The notes beneath the pieces were generated by a model, which was not told where the DNA came from, ran no database searches, and was given only the letters and a program-made list of their open reading frames with translations. A DNA stretch of 22,319 nt from W11650 sp963545585 (GTDB lineage: Bacteria > Bacillota > Clostridia > Lachnospirales > Vallitaleaceae): contig CAUUKX010000027.1 of assembly GCA_963545585.1 (NCBI GenBank), positions 1-22,319 of the forward strand, in the 5' to 3' direction. Shown here in pieces: positions 1 to 7,029 of this stretch. The number at the start of each line of letters is the position of its first letter. Position 1 is the stretch's first letter. The position numbers and the translations under genes were made by a program.

Positions 1-150
1 TCGACCAGGGGCACCCGCTCTCTGAGCGGGACAGAGCCAAAAAAGACTATGGCAGACTGCCCGCCCGGGCAGAAGTGCGAAGCACTTCGATCAGGGGAAA
101 GTTGAGTTACTTATATGAGCGGTAAGCGAATAGATATGTTTGCCTGAGTG
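1..150. repeat. Cluster of short intergenic hairpins
   Basis: Three perfect or near-perfect hairpins lie back to back: CCCGCTC/GAGCGGG (14-20 with 24-30), CTGCCC/GGGCAG (57-62 with 67-72) and GAAGTGC/GCACTTC (72-78 with 82-88). A near-inverted pair TTGAGTTAC (about 103-111) and GTAAACTCAA (about 151-160) follows. The string TCGAYCAGGGG occurs at 1-11 and again at 87-97. The segment TATATGAGCGGTAAGCG (112-127) closely matches TATATGAGCGGTGAAGCG inside the large array near 10.4 kb, which suggests a shared repeat family. It could also form part of the leader of the downstream gene. No coding potential is seen. Confidence 0.45.
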
Positions 151-179
151 TAAACTCAAAAAGCGAGGGAAAAGAAAGA

Positions 180-968
180 ATGAAAAAGAAAGCGGGCTTA
201 TATTTACAGGGCGGCGGAGCCAAAGGTGCATTCCAGGCTGGGGTGCTGCAGGCATTTGCTGAAAAGGGAATGGAGTTTTCAGTCATCGTCGGGACTTCGA
301 TTGGTGCGATTAACGGTATGGCCGTCTTTTACGGTGGAATCGAACGGATGGCGGAGATCTGGAAGCAAATGAGTCAATCCGAATATGGGCTTGACCGAAC
401 TGTGCCGGTTTTTGAAAGTATGGCTGCGGTTGAAGAAATTCAAAAGTTCTTGGGAACGAAGCGCTTACCGGCGGTTGAGCATTTTTATGTCAATTATCTG
501 CCGGTTGAAAACGGAACGATTTGCCATGCTTATTCCGATTTGGTAACAGAGAGCGATGATAAAGTCAGGGAATATGTTCGGGCATCTTCGCTGTTGCCTA
601 ATCCGTACAGCTGGAAGGCAGCAGATTTTAAGGCCAAAACCTATAATCAGCTTTTTCAGGAACAAATTGTAGCCGGAACCTATGACGGCTATCTGTTAGA
701 CGGCGGACTGCTGAATAACCACTTTATGCAGCCGTTTTTGACGGCAGAAGTCGATATCATTTATGCGGTTGCACTCGAACGAGAGTTTAGCGTACCGGAG
801 GCGGTATGGCAAAAATACCGGCCGGATCAGATTGTCTTAATCAAGCCGGATTTTGATTTTGACAAGGATGCCTCCATGACTTATACCGAGGAAAATATCA
901 GAGAATGGTCTGCGGCCGGCTATGCACAGGCTAAAAAAGAGATAAGTGTTTCGGTCAGCCATAAATAA
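180..968 (+). CDS. Patatin-like phospholipase family protein
   Basis: This is a 262-residue cytoplasmic serine lipase/acyl hydrolase of the patatin family. It carries the glycine-rich oxyanion-hole motif GGGAKG at residues 11-16, the nucleophile elbow GTSIG at 38-42 (Ser40), and the catalytic Asp in DGG at 174-176. All parts of the Ser-Asp dyad are present, so the enzyme is probably active. Family knowledge suggests hydrolysis of membrane phospholipids or other lipid esters; the substrate cannot be read from the sequence. No signal peptide or membrane segment is visible. The ATG start follows a purine-rich stretch (GAGGGAAAAG). The gene stands alone: about 320 bases separate it from the ClpE-like gene and no operon partner is evident. 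Confidence 0.9.
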   Translation: MKKKAGLYLQGGGAKGAFQAGVLQAFAEKGMEFSVIVGTSIGAINGMAVFYGGIERMAEIWKQMSQSEYGLDRTVPVFESMAAVEEIQKFLGTKRLPAVEHFYVNYLPVENGTICHAYSDLVTESDDKVREYVRASSLLPNPYSWKAADFKAKTYNQLFQEQIVAGTYDGYLLDGGLLNNHFMQPFLTAEVDIIYAVALEREFSVPEAVWQKYRPDQIVLIKPDFDFDKDASMTYTEENIREWSAAGYAQAKKEISVSVSHK

Positions 969-1292
969 TCCGGTGCAAGGAATTTTGCTAAATTACTTTG
1001 GCGGGCATTAAGGAAATGGCGGGATGTGTTTCTGGAGAGAAAACTTTCCGCTGAACTCGAAGCATTTTTTACATTAATTTATATAAATACTAATAGGGAT
1101 TTAAATTATATGCGATATACTAAGATACTGGTATATTGTATACATAATTGTTCGGAGAAAGTCAGTTCGCACAGCGAAGAAAGTAGTTTGCAATTGGCAG
1201 AAGGCAAGAAGCAGAAGTAATCGGTATTCCTTTACGACCGGACAACAAGAGTATGATTTACCGGAAAAGCAGAAAGAAAGGTTGTGATTAAA
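969..1292. other. Intergenic, no gene recognised
   Basis: This AT-rich spacer lies between the patatin gene and the ClpE-like gene. A 64-codon GTG reading frame (1026-1220) has no ribosome binding site and resembles no family, so it is not called. The sequence around 1110-1145 is rich in TATACT/GATACT/TATAC strings, which could include a promoter, but no well-spaced -35/-10 pair stands out. I see no CtsR heptad repeat or CIRCE element that would indicate classical heat-shock control of the downstream gene. Confidence 0.4.
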
Positions 1293-3590
1293 GTGAAATG
1301 TTCGGTATGCCATAAAAATACCGCTGTAGTGTTTATGTCGAAATTAGAAGGCGGCCGACAGGAGAAAATTGGCCTGTGTCTGCCTTGTGCGAAAAGACAG
1401 GGAATCGCACCCCTCAATGATTTGCTGGCTCAGACCGGTATGTCACCGGAAGAAATGAATAATCTCAATGACCAGATGATGGAAATACTGGAAGATCCGC
1501 AAATCGGCGATCGGATTAATCAATTCATGGAAAATTTGGATAACGGATTTGTTGATCCGACATTGGAAACCACCGAAAGCGCCGGCGAGCCGGCTCAGGA
1601 GTTTTTAAATGCAGGTGAGGATGTGCCGCACGGAGCGGCAACCAAAACCAAGGTGAAATCTGTCCGCAAAATAAAACGGAAAAATTTGGATCAGTTTGGC
1701 ATAAATTTGACAGAAAAAGCGAAAGCCGGAGAAGTTGACAGAATAATCGGCCGGGAAAGAGAAATTGACCGGGTAATTCAAATTTTGAATCGGCGGCAGA
1801 AAAATAACCCAGTGCTGATCGGGGAACCGGGCGTGGGTAAAACTGCTATTGCCGAGGGATTGGCGGTGCGGATTGCCGAAGGAAATGTGCCGCATAAGCT
1901 GCTGGGTACGGAGATTTATCTTTTGGATTTACCCGGTATAGTATCAGGCACGCAGTTCCGCGGTCAGTTTGAAGCCAGAATAAAGGCGATTTTGCATGAA
2001 GCGATGGAAAGCGGCAATGTTATTTTGGTGATTGATGAAGTCCATAACATTACTGGCGCCGGCGGAGCAGAAAGTGGATCGATGAACGCAGCCAATATTT
2101 TAAAGCCAGCACTGGCTCGGGGGGATATTCAGGTCATCGGGGCGACCACTTTGGAAGAATACCGTAAGCATATTGAAAAGGACTCGGCATTAGAAAGACG
2201 TTTCCAAAAAGTGCTGGTGGAAGAACCTGATGAAGCGGACAGCATTGAGATTATCAAGGGAATTAAGGATTACTATGAAAACTTTCATCATGTCGTTATT
2301 TCCGATGAGGTGATTGCCTATGCCGTTCATATGTCCAAGCGTTATATCCACGAACGATATCTGCCAGATAAAGCGATTGACTTGATTGACGAAGCCGGTT
2401 CCAGAGCCAATTTGAGAAATTTGGGTTTAGTGGAGTTAGAAGCTTTAAAAAATGAGCTGGCCAAGACAGTTGAGGAAAAAGAAATAGCAGCAGCGGCGGA
2501 TGATTATGAAAAAGCGGCGGATTGCCGGATGGATGAGCTCAGGCTCGAGAATAAGATTAAAGAAATTGAGCAGCAATGCGATCAGGTTGAATTGACGGAA
2601 GAATTGATAGCAGATGTCATTGAGTCATGGACCAAGATTCCGGTGCAGAAGCTGACGGAAGAAGAGGCGATTAAGCTGAAGCGCTTAAATAACCGTCTCA
2701 GCCGCTGGGTCAAGGGGCAGGACAAAGCGATTTCCGCTGTTTCTACGGCGATTAAGCGCCGCCGCTCTGGCTTTATGCCAAGGCTGCGACCGGCTTCCTT
2801 CATTTTTGTCGGCCCGACCGGGGTCGGTAAAACGGAACTGGCCAAGGCGGTAGCCAGAGAGCTTTTTGGCAGTGAAGATGCGCTGATTCGCTTTGATATG
2901 TCAGAGTTTATGGAAAAGCATACCGCCTCTAAGCTGATTGGAGCGCCTCCGGGCTATATCGGCTATGATAATGCTGGTCAGCTGACGGAGCGAGTGCGCC
3001 GCCGGCCGTATTCAGTTATTTTGCTGGATGAGATTGAAAAAGCGCATCCTGATATCTTTCATTTGCTGCTGCAAATTTTAGAAGACGGAAGATTGAGCGA
3101 TAGTCAAGGCCGGACGGTTAATTTTGAAAATACAATCCTGCTGATGACCAGCAATGCCGGTACCGACCGTAAAGGTGCAGGGATTGGCTTTAATCCGAGC
3201 GAAGCGCCAAGGACGGCAGAAAAGGTGAAAACGGCGCTCAATGAGTTTTTTAAGCCGGAATTCCTTAACCGTTTGGACGATATCATTGTCTTTGATAATC
3301 TAACCGAGGAAAGTTTGGCGGAGATTGTGGACATTATGCTGGAGCAGCTTCGGAAGACGACCAAGGAAAAGGGTTTCGATATCGAGGTATCGGATGAAGT
3401 GAGGGCTTTTCTGGTCAAAGACGGCTACCATGAAGCGTATGGGGCTAGACCGCTGCGCCGGAGCATTACTGTCCATATGGAAGATCGCTTGTCCGAAATG
3501 TTTTTGGACAAAGATCTGGAAAACGTGACGCTGGTTCGCTTTGTTATGGAAGAGGATAAGATTAAAGCGATTCCAGAAAAACAGGAATAA
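1293..3590 (+). CDS. clpE: ClpE-type AAA+ unfoldase with N-terminal zinc finger
   Basis: This is an ATP-dependent unfoldase that would feed substrates to ClpP. The N-terminus has two CXXC pairs (MKCSVCHK, then CLPC near residue 30), a zinc finger typical of ClpE, and lacks the double Clp-N repeat of ClpA/B/C. A variable acidic linker leads to AAA1, with Walker A GEPGVGKT at 177-184 and Walker B VIDE near 250. A UVR-like coiled region (EEKEIAAAADDYEKAADCR) precedes AAA2, with Walker A GPTGVGKT at 507 and Walker B LLDE at about 577, and the ClpB-D2 small domain. At 765 residues it is longer than typical ClpE (about 700) because of the linker. The GTG at 1293 gives the usual MKC start and sits 11 bases after AAAGG; the GTG at 1284 is too close to it. 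Whether it is called ClpE or ClpC in this lineage is partly a matter of naming. Confidence 0.88.
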   Translation: MKCSVCHKNTAVVFMSKLEGGRQEKIGLCLPCAKRQGIAPLNDLLAQTGMSPEEMNNLNDQMMEILEDPQIGDRINQFMENLDNGFVDPTLETTESAGEPAQEFLNAGEDVPHGAATKTKVKSVRKIKRKNLDQFGINLTEKAKAGEVDRIIGREREIDRVIQILNRRQKNNPVLIGEPGVGKTAIAEGLAVRIAEGNVPHKLLGTEIYLLDLPGIVSGTQFRGQFEARIKAILHEAMESGNVILVIDEVHNITGAGGAESGSMNAANILKPALARGDIQVIGATTLEEYRKHIEKDSALERRFQKVLVEEPDEADSIEIIKGIKDYYENFHHVVISDEVIAYAVHMSKRYIHERYLPDKAIDLIDEAGSRANLRNLGLVELEALKNELAKTVEEKEIAAAADDYEKAADCRMDELRLENKIKEIEQQCDQVELTEELIADVIESWTKIPVQKLTEEEAIKLKRLNNRLSRWVKGQDKAISAVSTAIKRRRSGFMPRLRPASFIFVGPTGVGKTELAKAVARELFGSEDALIRFDMSEFMEKHTASKLIGAPPGYIGYDNAGQLTERVRRRPYSVILLDEIEKAHPDIFHLLLQILEDGRLSDSQGRTVNFENTILLMTSNAGTDRKGAGIGFNPSEAPRTAEKVKTALNEFFKPEFLNRLDDIIVFDNLTEESLAEIVDIMLEQLRKTTKEKGFDIEVSDEVRAFLVKDGYHEAYGARPLRRSITVHMEDRLSEMFLDKDLENVTLVRFVMEEDKIKAIPEKQE

Positions 3591-3601
3591 ATCGGTTGCA
3601 G

Positions 3602-3772
3602 TTTAGGCAAAGAAGGAGTTATCGCACATTTTAGCGAATGGCTTGCCTAAATGCTTTAACCAATTTCTAAAAATAATAGGTGTTAGCAAGGCAAAAATTT
3701 CATTGCCAACACCCCAAATTATACAATCAATAAAAGGCGCAGTCGGCGGTACAATCGTTGGCGGCGTCTTTT
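3602..3772 (+). other. Stem-loop-rich region downstream of clpE
   Basis: Three long-range stems occur in a row: TTTAGGCAA (3602-3610) with TTGCCTAAA (3643-3651), nine perfect pairs; GGTGTT...GGCAA with TTGCC-AACACC (3679-3684 and 3690-3694 with 3713-3723), eleven pairs with a five-base bulge; and AAAAGGCGC (3732-3740) with GCGTCTTTT (3764-3772), nine pairs including one G-U. The GGCAA/TTGCC motif recurs in several arms and again at about 3777. It may be the 3' untranslated region of the clpE mRNA or a small RNA that ends at the terminator at 3794-3829. No promoter is clear and no known RNA family is recognised. Confidence 0.4.
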
Positions 3773-3793
3773 CACATTGCCTTGGGATAATAT

Positions 3794-3829
3794 CCCCCAA
3801 ATTTAAGGGGGTCAGGGCTGCCCTTTTTT
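3794..3829 (+). terminator. Rho-independent terminator after clpE
   Basis: Two hairpins stand in tandem: CCCCC/GGGGG (3794-3798 with 3807-3811), then AGGG/CCCT (3814-3817 with 3821-3824), the second followed directly by six T (3824-3829). This is a plausible intrinsic terminator for the clpE transcript or for a small RNA from the preceding stem-loop region. The sequence from about 3840 to 4011 is AT-rich and shows nothing else. Confidence 0.6.
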
Positions 3830-4011
3830 GCTATTTTTTCAGGCAGATAATAAATAGTTCTTCTTAAAAGAAGTATAAAAAATCACGATTTGATTTTGTG
3901 CAAAGTACATAAAAAATACAAGAATAAGAAAAGATAGAGCGACAAAATGGCGACTTGAATTTTCTGAAAAATTACATATATCGAAAATACAGATAATATC
4001 GGCAAATCATA

Positions 4012-4040
4012 TTGACACTTTCTTTGGCTATCGGTATAAT
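4012..4040 (+). promoter_or_regulatory. Consensus sigma-A promoter for the structured leader and hydrolase
   Basis: A perfect TTGACA (4012-4017) and a perfect TATAAT (4035-4040) are separated by 17 bases. Transcription would start near 4047, leaving a leader of about 255 nt before the ATG at 4303. A full-consensus promoter combined with a long folded leader usually means that expression is controlled after initiation. Confidence 0.85.
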
Positions 4041-4048
4041 TGGCAAAT

Positions 4049-4261
4049 CGTTAAGAAACCACCCCAATGGTTGGCGGGATTAAAACCGGAAACAGCGGTA
4101 CTGCTCTAAAAAAGCAGCAGATGGATCCAAATCCAAACTTCGGTTTCTGACGTTTATCATAGATGGAACGAAAACAAACGAAAATAAGCAAAAAACTTAA
4201 TTTTTCCATTTGGCTGAATACCCTTTTGGCGGGACGGATGTCGCGAGAAAAAGGAAATTAG
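4049..4261 (+). promoter_or_regulatory. Candidate structured cis-regulatory RNA (two-domain leader)
   Basis: Domain 1 is closed by CGT-AGAAACC (4049-4051, 4054-4060) pairing with GGTTTCT-ACG (4142-4148, 4150-4152). It contains a CTGCT/AGCAG hairpin (4101-4105 with 4113-4117), a possible CCAA/TTGG hairpin (4064-4074) and GGAT/ATCC (4123-4134). Domain 2 is closed by TAATTTTTCC (4198-4207) with GGAAATTA (4253-4260). Both domains carry a C-rich run followed by the identical 9-mer TTGGCGGGA (4071-4079 and 4226-4234). The position directly after a consensus promoter and before a cell wall hydrolase gene recalls c-di-AMP (ydaO-type) riboswitches, but I do not see that class's conserved core, so the class is left open. 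No intrinsic terminator is visible in the leader; control of translation is possible. Confidence 0.5.
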
Positions 4262-4302
4262 GCGTGGGGAAGATTGAGAAATAAGAAAGGAACAGACGAA
4301 GG

Positions 4303-5043
4303 ATGAACTTTTTAAAAAAGTTGTTCAGTAGTTTAAAGCAGGGACATCAAAACGGTCTGGTCGTTTTCGCAACATGCTGTGTGATAGTGTTACTTTTAGG
4401 AGTCAATGGTTTTGCATTAAAAGAAGGCGATAGAAATACAGCAGAGCGAAGGCAGCTGACTGCCAATGAGAATGAGCAGGAAGCGGAATTGGCGCTGATG
4501 CCGGACGAGGAAGAGGGCGGATCGCATTACTATATGGCTAAGATTGAGGAATATGTCAGCCAAATCAAGCTGGAAGAGCATGTTTTACAGTTGACGGAAG
4601 GTACCGAAAACCGCCAGTTTGTGACTTCGGGTAAGCTGATTTCCCGGCAGGCTAAGGATGTGTCAACCGAAGAATACGAAATCTTGTCGCGGATTGTGGA
4701 AGCGGAATCTGGAGCGGAGCCTTATACCACTCGACTGCTGATTGCCAATATCATTTTAAATCGAGTGGAAAGTGAGCGCTTTCCCGATAATATTACGGAT
4801 GTTGTTTTTCAGAATAATGGTAAGACCTATCAATTTTCACCGATTTCTAACGGCAGCTATTACTCTGTTACCGTTCAGGACAGTACTTGCAAGGCGGTTG
4901 AGGAAGCGCTGAGCGGCCGGGATAATTCCGGCGGAGCTTTATATTTTATGGTCAGAAGCATAAGTTCACCGAAGAGTGTGGAATGGTTTGACACCGCACT
5001 GACCAAAATGGGACAAATCGGCGAGATTGAATATTTTAAATAA
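4303..5043 (+). CDS. Membrane-anchored SleB-like cell wall hydrolase
   Basis: This 246-residue protein has a short basic N-terminus and one hydrophobic segment at about residues 19-37, a signal anchor or signal peptide. An acidic linker follows (about 40-115), then a C-terminal Hydrolase_2/SleB-type domain (about 124-220). That domain opens with ILSRIVEAESG, whose Glu133 is the likely catalytic residue, and continues with IANIILNRVES and the FSPISNGSY block typical of the family. Members cleave peptidoglycan, for example the spore-cortex enzyme SleB and vegetative relatives; here it would act outside the membrane. The ATG follows AGAAAGGA and GAAGG. It is a single-gene unit with a strong promoter, a long folded leader and a terminator directly behind it, so regulation is probably through the leader RNA. 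Whether it acts on the cortex or the vegetative wall is not evident. Confidence 0.85.
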   Translation: MNFLKKLFSSLKQGHQNGLVVFATCCVIVLLLGVNGFALKEGDRNTAERRQLTANENEQEAELALMPDEEEGGSHYYMAKIEEYVSQIKLEEHVLQLTEGTENRQFVTSGKLISRQAKDVSTEEYEILSRIVEAESGAEPYTTRLLIANIILNRVESERFPDNITDVVFQNNGKTYQFSPISNGSYYSVTVQDSTCKAVEEALSGRDNSGGALYFMVRSISSPKSVEWFDTALTKMGQIGEIEYFK

Positions 5044-5051
5044 GGAAAGTG

Positions 5052-5093
5052 AAAAAGCTTTGAGCAAGTCGTGTTTCTTGTTCAAAGCTTTTT
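5052..5093. terminator. Bidirectional terminator between hydrolase and gdhA
   Basis: A long stem AAAAAGCTTTGA-CAAG pairs with CTTG-TCAAAGCTTTTT (5052-5067 with 5077-5093). It has T-runs on the plus strand and, because the stem begins with A5, T-runs on the minus strand as well. It lies between the stop of the hydrolase and the stop of gdhA and can serve both convergent transcripts. Confidence 0.85.
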
Positions 5094-5105
5094 GAATTTT
5101 AATTT

Positions 5106-6440
5106 TTAAATGCAGCCCTGAGCCAGCATCGCATCGGCGATTTTTTCAAAGCCAGCGATATTTGCGCCAAGGACATAGTTATCCGGTGCGCCGTATTTGA
5201 CGGCAGCTGCATCGATATTCCGGAAGATGCCGGTCATGATGGCTTGCAGCTTTTGATCAACTTCGGCAAAGCTCCATGAAAGGCGCTGGCTGTTTTGGCT
5301 CATTTCCAGACCGGAAGTGGCAACGCCGCCGGCATTGGCCGCTTTGCCCGGTAAAAAGAGGACTTTATTTTTCATTAAATATTCAGTGGCTTTTAGTGTT
5401 GTCGGCATATTAGCGCCCTCGGCCACAGCCATGCAGCCGTTAGCAACCAGAGCTTCGGCATCTTTCAGTACCAATTCGTTTTGAGTGGCACAGGGCAGGG
5501 CAATATCGCAGGGGTACTGCCATACACCCTTGCCTTCATGATAAACGGCACTTGGTTTTTGGGCAGCATAATCAGCCATTCGCCCGCGTTTGACCTCTTT
5601 AATCTCTTTTAAAAGTAAAAGGTCAATGCCGGTTTCGTCGTAAACAAAGCCGGAAGAATCGCTGGCGGTAACGACCTTAGCACCAAGCTGCTGGGCTTTT
5701 TCAATCGCATAAATAGCGACATTTCCCGAACCGGAGACGGCAATGGTTTTGCCTTTCAGCTCCTTATCGTGAGCTTGCAGCATTTTTTCCACAATATAAA
5801 GCAGACCGTAGCCGGTTGCTTCCTTGCGGGCCAGCGAACCGCCGTAACTCAGGCCTTTGCCGGTTAAAACGCCTTCGTAACAAGAGCGGATGCGCTTGTA
5901 CTGACCGAATAAATAACCGATTTCCCGAGCACCGACACCGATATCACCGGCTGGCACGTCAATATCTGCGCCAATGTATTTAGACAACTCAGTCATAAAG
6001 CTTTGACAAAAAGCCATAATTTCCCGATCCGACTTGCCTTTGGGGTCAAAATCGGCGCCGCCCTTGGCCCCGCCCATCGGCAAACCGGTTAGAGAGTTTT
6101 TCAAAACCTGTTCAAAGCCCAAAAACTTCATAATACTTAAATTAACCGAAGGATGCAGGCGCAGGCCGCCTTTGTAAGGGCCGATGCTGTTATTGAACTG
6201 AACGCGGTAGCCACGGTTGACTTGATACCGACCGGTATCGTCAACCCAGCCGACCCGGAACTGGATTTGCCGGTCCGGCTCAATCATCCGCTCTAAGACT
6301 CCGTTTTTGCGGTAAACTTCTTCATTTAAAGCAATGGCTGGGGCAAGCGAAGTTAGGACTTCACTGACAGCCTGCTGAAACTCGGCTTGGTCGGGATACT
6401 TGTTTTTAACCAGATCGATGATTTCATTAATGTAGTTCAT
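5106..6440 (-). CDS. gdhA: NADP-type glutamate dehydrogenase
   Basis: This is a 444-residue hexameric glutamate dehydrogenase that interconverts 2-oxoglutarate plus ammonium and glutamate, a cytoplasmic entry point for nitrogen assimilation. It shows the glutamate-binding KGGLRLHPSVN block (Lys90) and the catalytic Lys126 in PMGGAKGG. A Rossmann nucleotide-binding domain follows (AVSGSGNVA), and the length is that of the anabolic NADP-dependent family. The reading frame stays open 87 codons further upstream, but that extension runs through the tRNA gene and is not translated. The ATG at 6440 has a strong GGAGGG site about eight bases before it. The gene lies 75 bases downstream of tRNA-Ser on the same strand with a terminator between them. 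No clear promoter of its own is visible, so it may depend on read-through or a weak promoter in the gap. Confidence 0.95.
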   Translation of the reverse strand: MNYINEIIDLVKNKYPDQAEFQQAVSEVLTSLAPAIALNEEVYRKNGVLERMIEPDRQIQFRVGWVDDTGRYQVNRGYRVQFNNSIGPYKGGLRLHPSVNLSIMKFLGFEQVLKNSLTGLPMGGAKGGADFDPKGKSDREIMAFCQSFMTELSKYIGADIDVPAGDIGVGAREIGYLFGQYKRIRSCYEGVLTGKGLSYGGSLARKEATGYGLLYIVEKMLQAHDKELKGKTIAVSGSGNVAIYAIEKAQQLGAKVVTASDSSGFVYDETGIDLLLLKEIKEVKRGRMADYAAQKPSAVYHEGKGVWQYPCDIALPCATQNELVLKDAEALVANGCMAVAEGANMPTTLKATEYLMKNKVLFLPGKAANAGGVATSGLEMSQNSQRLSWSFAEVDQKLQAIMTGIFRNIDAAAVKYGAPDNYVLGANIAGFEKIADAMLAQGCI

Positions 6441-6475
6441 AGTATTTTCCCTCCGAAACGATGTGTATTTTGGGT

Positions 6476-6507
6476 AAAAAGAAAAGCAAACGCCGGTAAG
6501 CGTTTGC
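6476..6507 (-). terminator. Intrinsic terminator of tRNA-Ser
   Basis: On the minus strand, an eight-pair hairpin GCAAACGC/GCGTTTGC with a six-base loop is followed by TTTTCTTTTT. It begins eight bases after the tRNA 3' end and lies upstream of the gdhA ribosome binding site. It should end tRNA transcription and could also limit read-through into gdhA. Confidence 0.8.
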
Positions 6508-6514
6508 TTATGAA

Positions 6515-6600
6515 CGGAGAGGGCGGGATTCGAACCCGCGTGTGATTGCTCACAAACTGATTTCGAGTCAGCCCCGTTATGACCACTTCGATACCTCTCC
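6515..6600 (-). tRNA. tRNA-Ser (CGA anticodon)
   Basis: Read on the minus strand, the acceptor stem is GGAGAGG with CCTCTCC. The anticodon arm is CUGA-CUCGAAA-UCAG, with anticodon CGA (reads UCG, serine). A long class II variable arm (GUGA...UCAC) and a T arm CGCGGG-TTCGAAT-CCCGC follow. The discriminator base is G, as expected for serine. The CCA tail is not encoded and must be added. The gene has its own promoter and terminator. Confidence 0.95.
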
Positions 6601-6620
6601 ACAGGTCTAACATAAATGGT

Positions 6621-6649
6621 ATTGTATCGTAAAATGGAGAAAAATGCAA
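6621..6649 (-). promoter_or_regulatory. Promoter of tRNA-Ser
   Basis: On the minus strand, TTGCAT (6649-6644) and TACAAT (6626-6621) are separated by 17 bases. The predicted start site is near 6613, about a dozen bases before the tRNA 5' end. Confidence 0.75.
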
Positions 6650-6946
6650 GGGGAATTTTAAAAAATTTGGGGGAAGAAGAGAAAAGTTCCAATTCAGGCA
6701 AGTAGGCAGTTATGATGATACGATGATTTCAAAAAAAACGGGGATTATTTAGGGATGGTAAAAAGGGAGCAATTGACAATTAAAATCAAGGAGACCCGTC
6801 TTCCGACGAAATACTATGAAAATTCTGGAGTTTTGAATTTATCTCGTCCGCAATCTATTTTATAAAATCCGAATATCCTCTTATTTTTCAATGTTTTTTT
6901 ATGCCGTAATAAAGGTATTTTTTAGTGCAATTATTTTTTTCTAAAA
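6650..6946. other. AT-rich divergent intergenic region, nothing recognised
   Basis: This spacer separates the minus-strand tRNA promoter from the plus-strand BlaI-like operator region. It contains an isolated TTGACA near 6772 without a matching -10 box and several T/A runs. No gene, RNA or repeat is supported. Confidence 0.35.
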
Positions 6947-7003
6947 ACTACAAAAGTAGTATTGACATCTCCACAAGACTGTGGTAGTATAAAACAAAAC
7001 TAC
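6947..7003 (+). promoter_or_regulatory. Candidate BlaI-type operators
   Basis: A perfect palindrome ACTAC-AAAA-GTAGT lies at 6947-6960, just upstream of the -35 box. A second pair of the same half-sites, in the opposite order, GTAGT (6984-6988) and ACTAC (6999-7003), flanks the -10 box and start site. BlaI/MecI repressors bind TAC/GTA-centred dyads of this sort, and the next gene encodes such a repressor, so autorepression of the pair is likely. The exact operator boundaries are inferred. Confidence 0.65.
6962..6990 (+). promoter_or_regulatory. Promoter of the BlaI/BlaR1-like pair
   Basis: TTGACA (6962-6967) and TAGTAT (6985-6990) are 17 bases apart. Both boxes abut the ACTAC/GTAGT half-sites, so a bound repressor would occlude RNA polymerase. 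Confidence 0.8.
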
Positions 7004-7029
7004 TGCTGTCTTGCGAAAGGAGGCACAAA

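Noticed and set aside
1026..1220. 64-codon GTG frame between the patatin and clpE genes
   Set aside because: It has no ribosome binding site and no recognisable family or composition; most likely chance.
3643..3867. 74-codon plus-strand frame with a glycine-rich hydrophobic patch (GAVGGTIVGGVF), considered as a small bacteriocin-like peptide
   Set aside because: It has a TTG start with no ribosome binding site at a suitable distance, overlaps several stem-loops and a terminator, and shows no leader or cleavage motif.
6441..6701. N-terminal extension of the gdhA frame (87 additional codons)
   Set aside because: It runs through the tRNA-Ser gene and its terminator; the ATG at 6440 has a strong GGAGGG site and gives the normal GdhA length.
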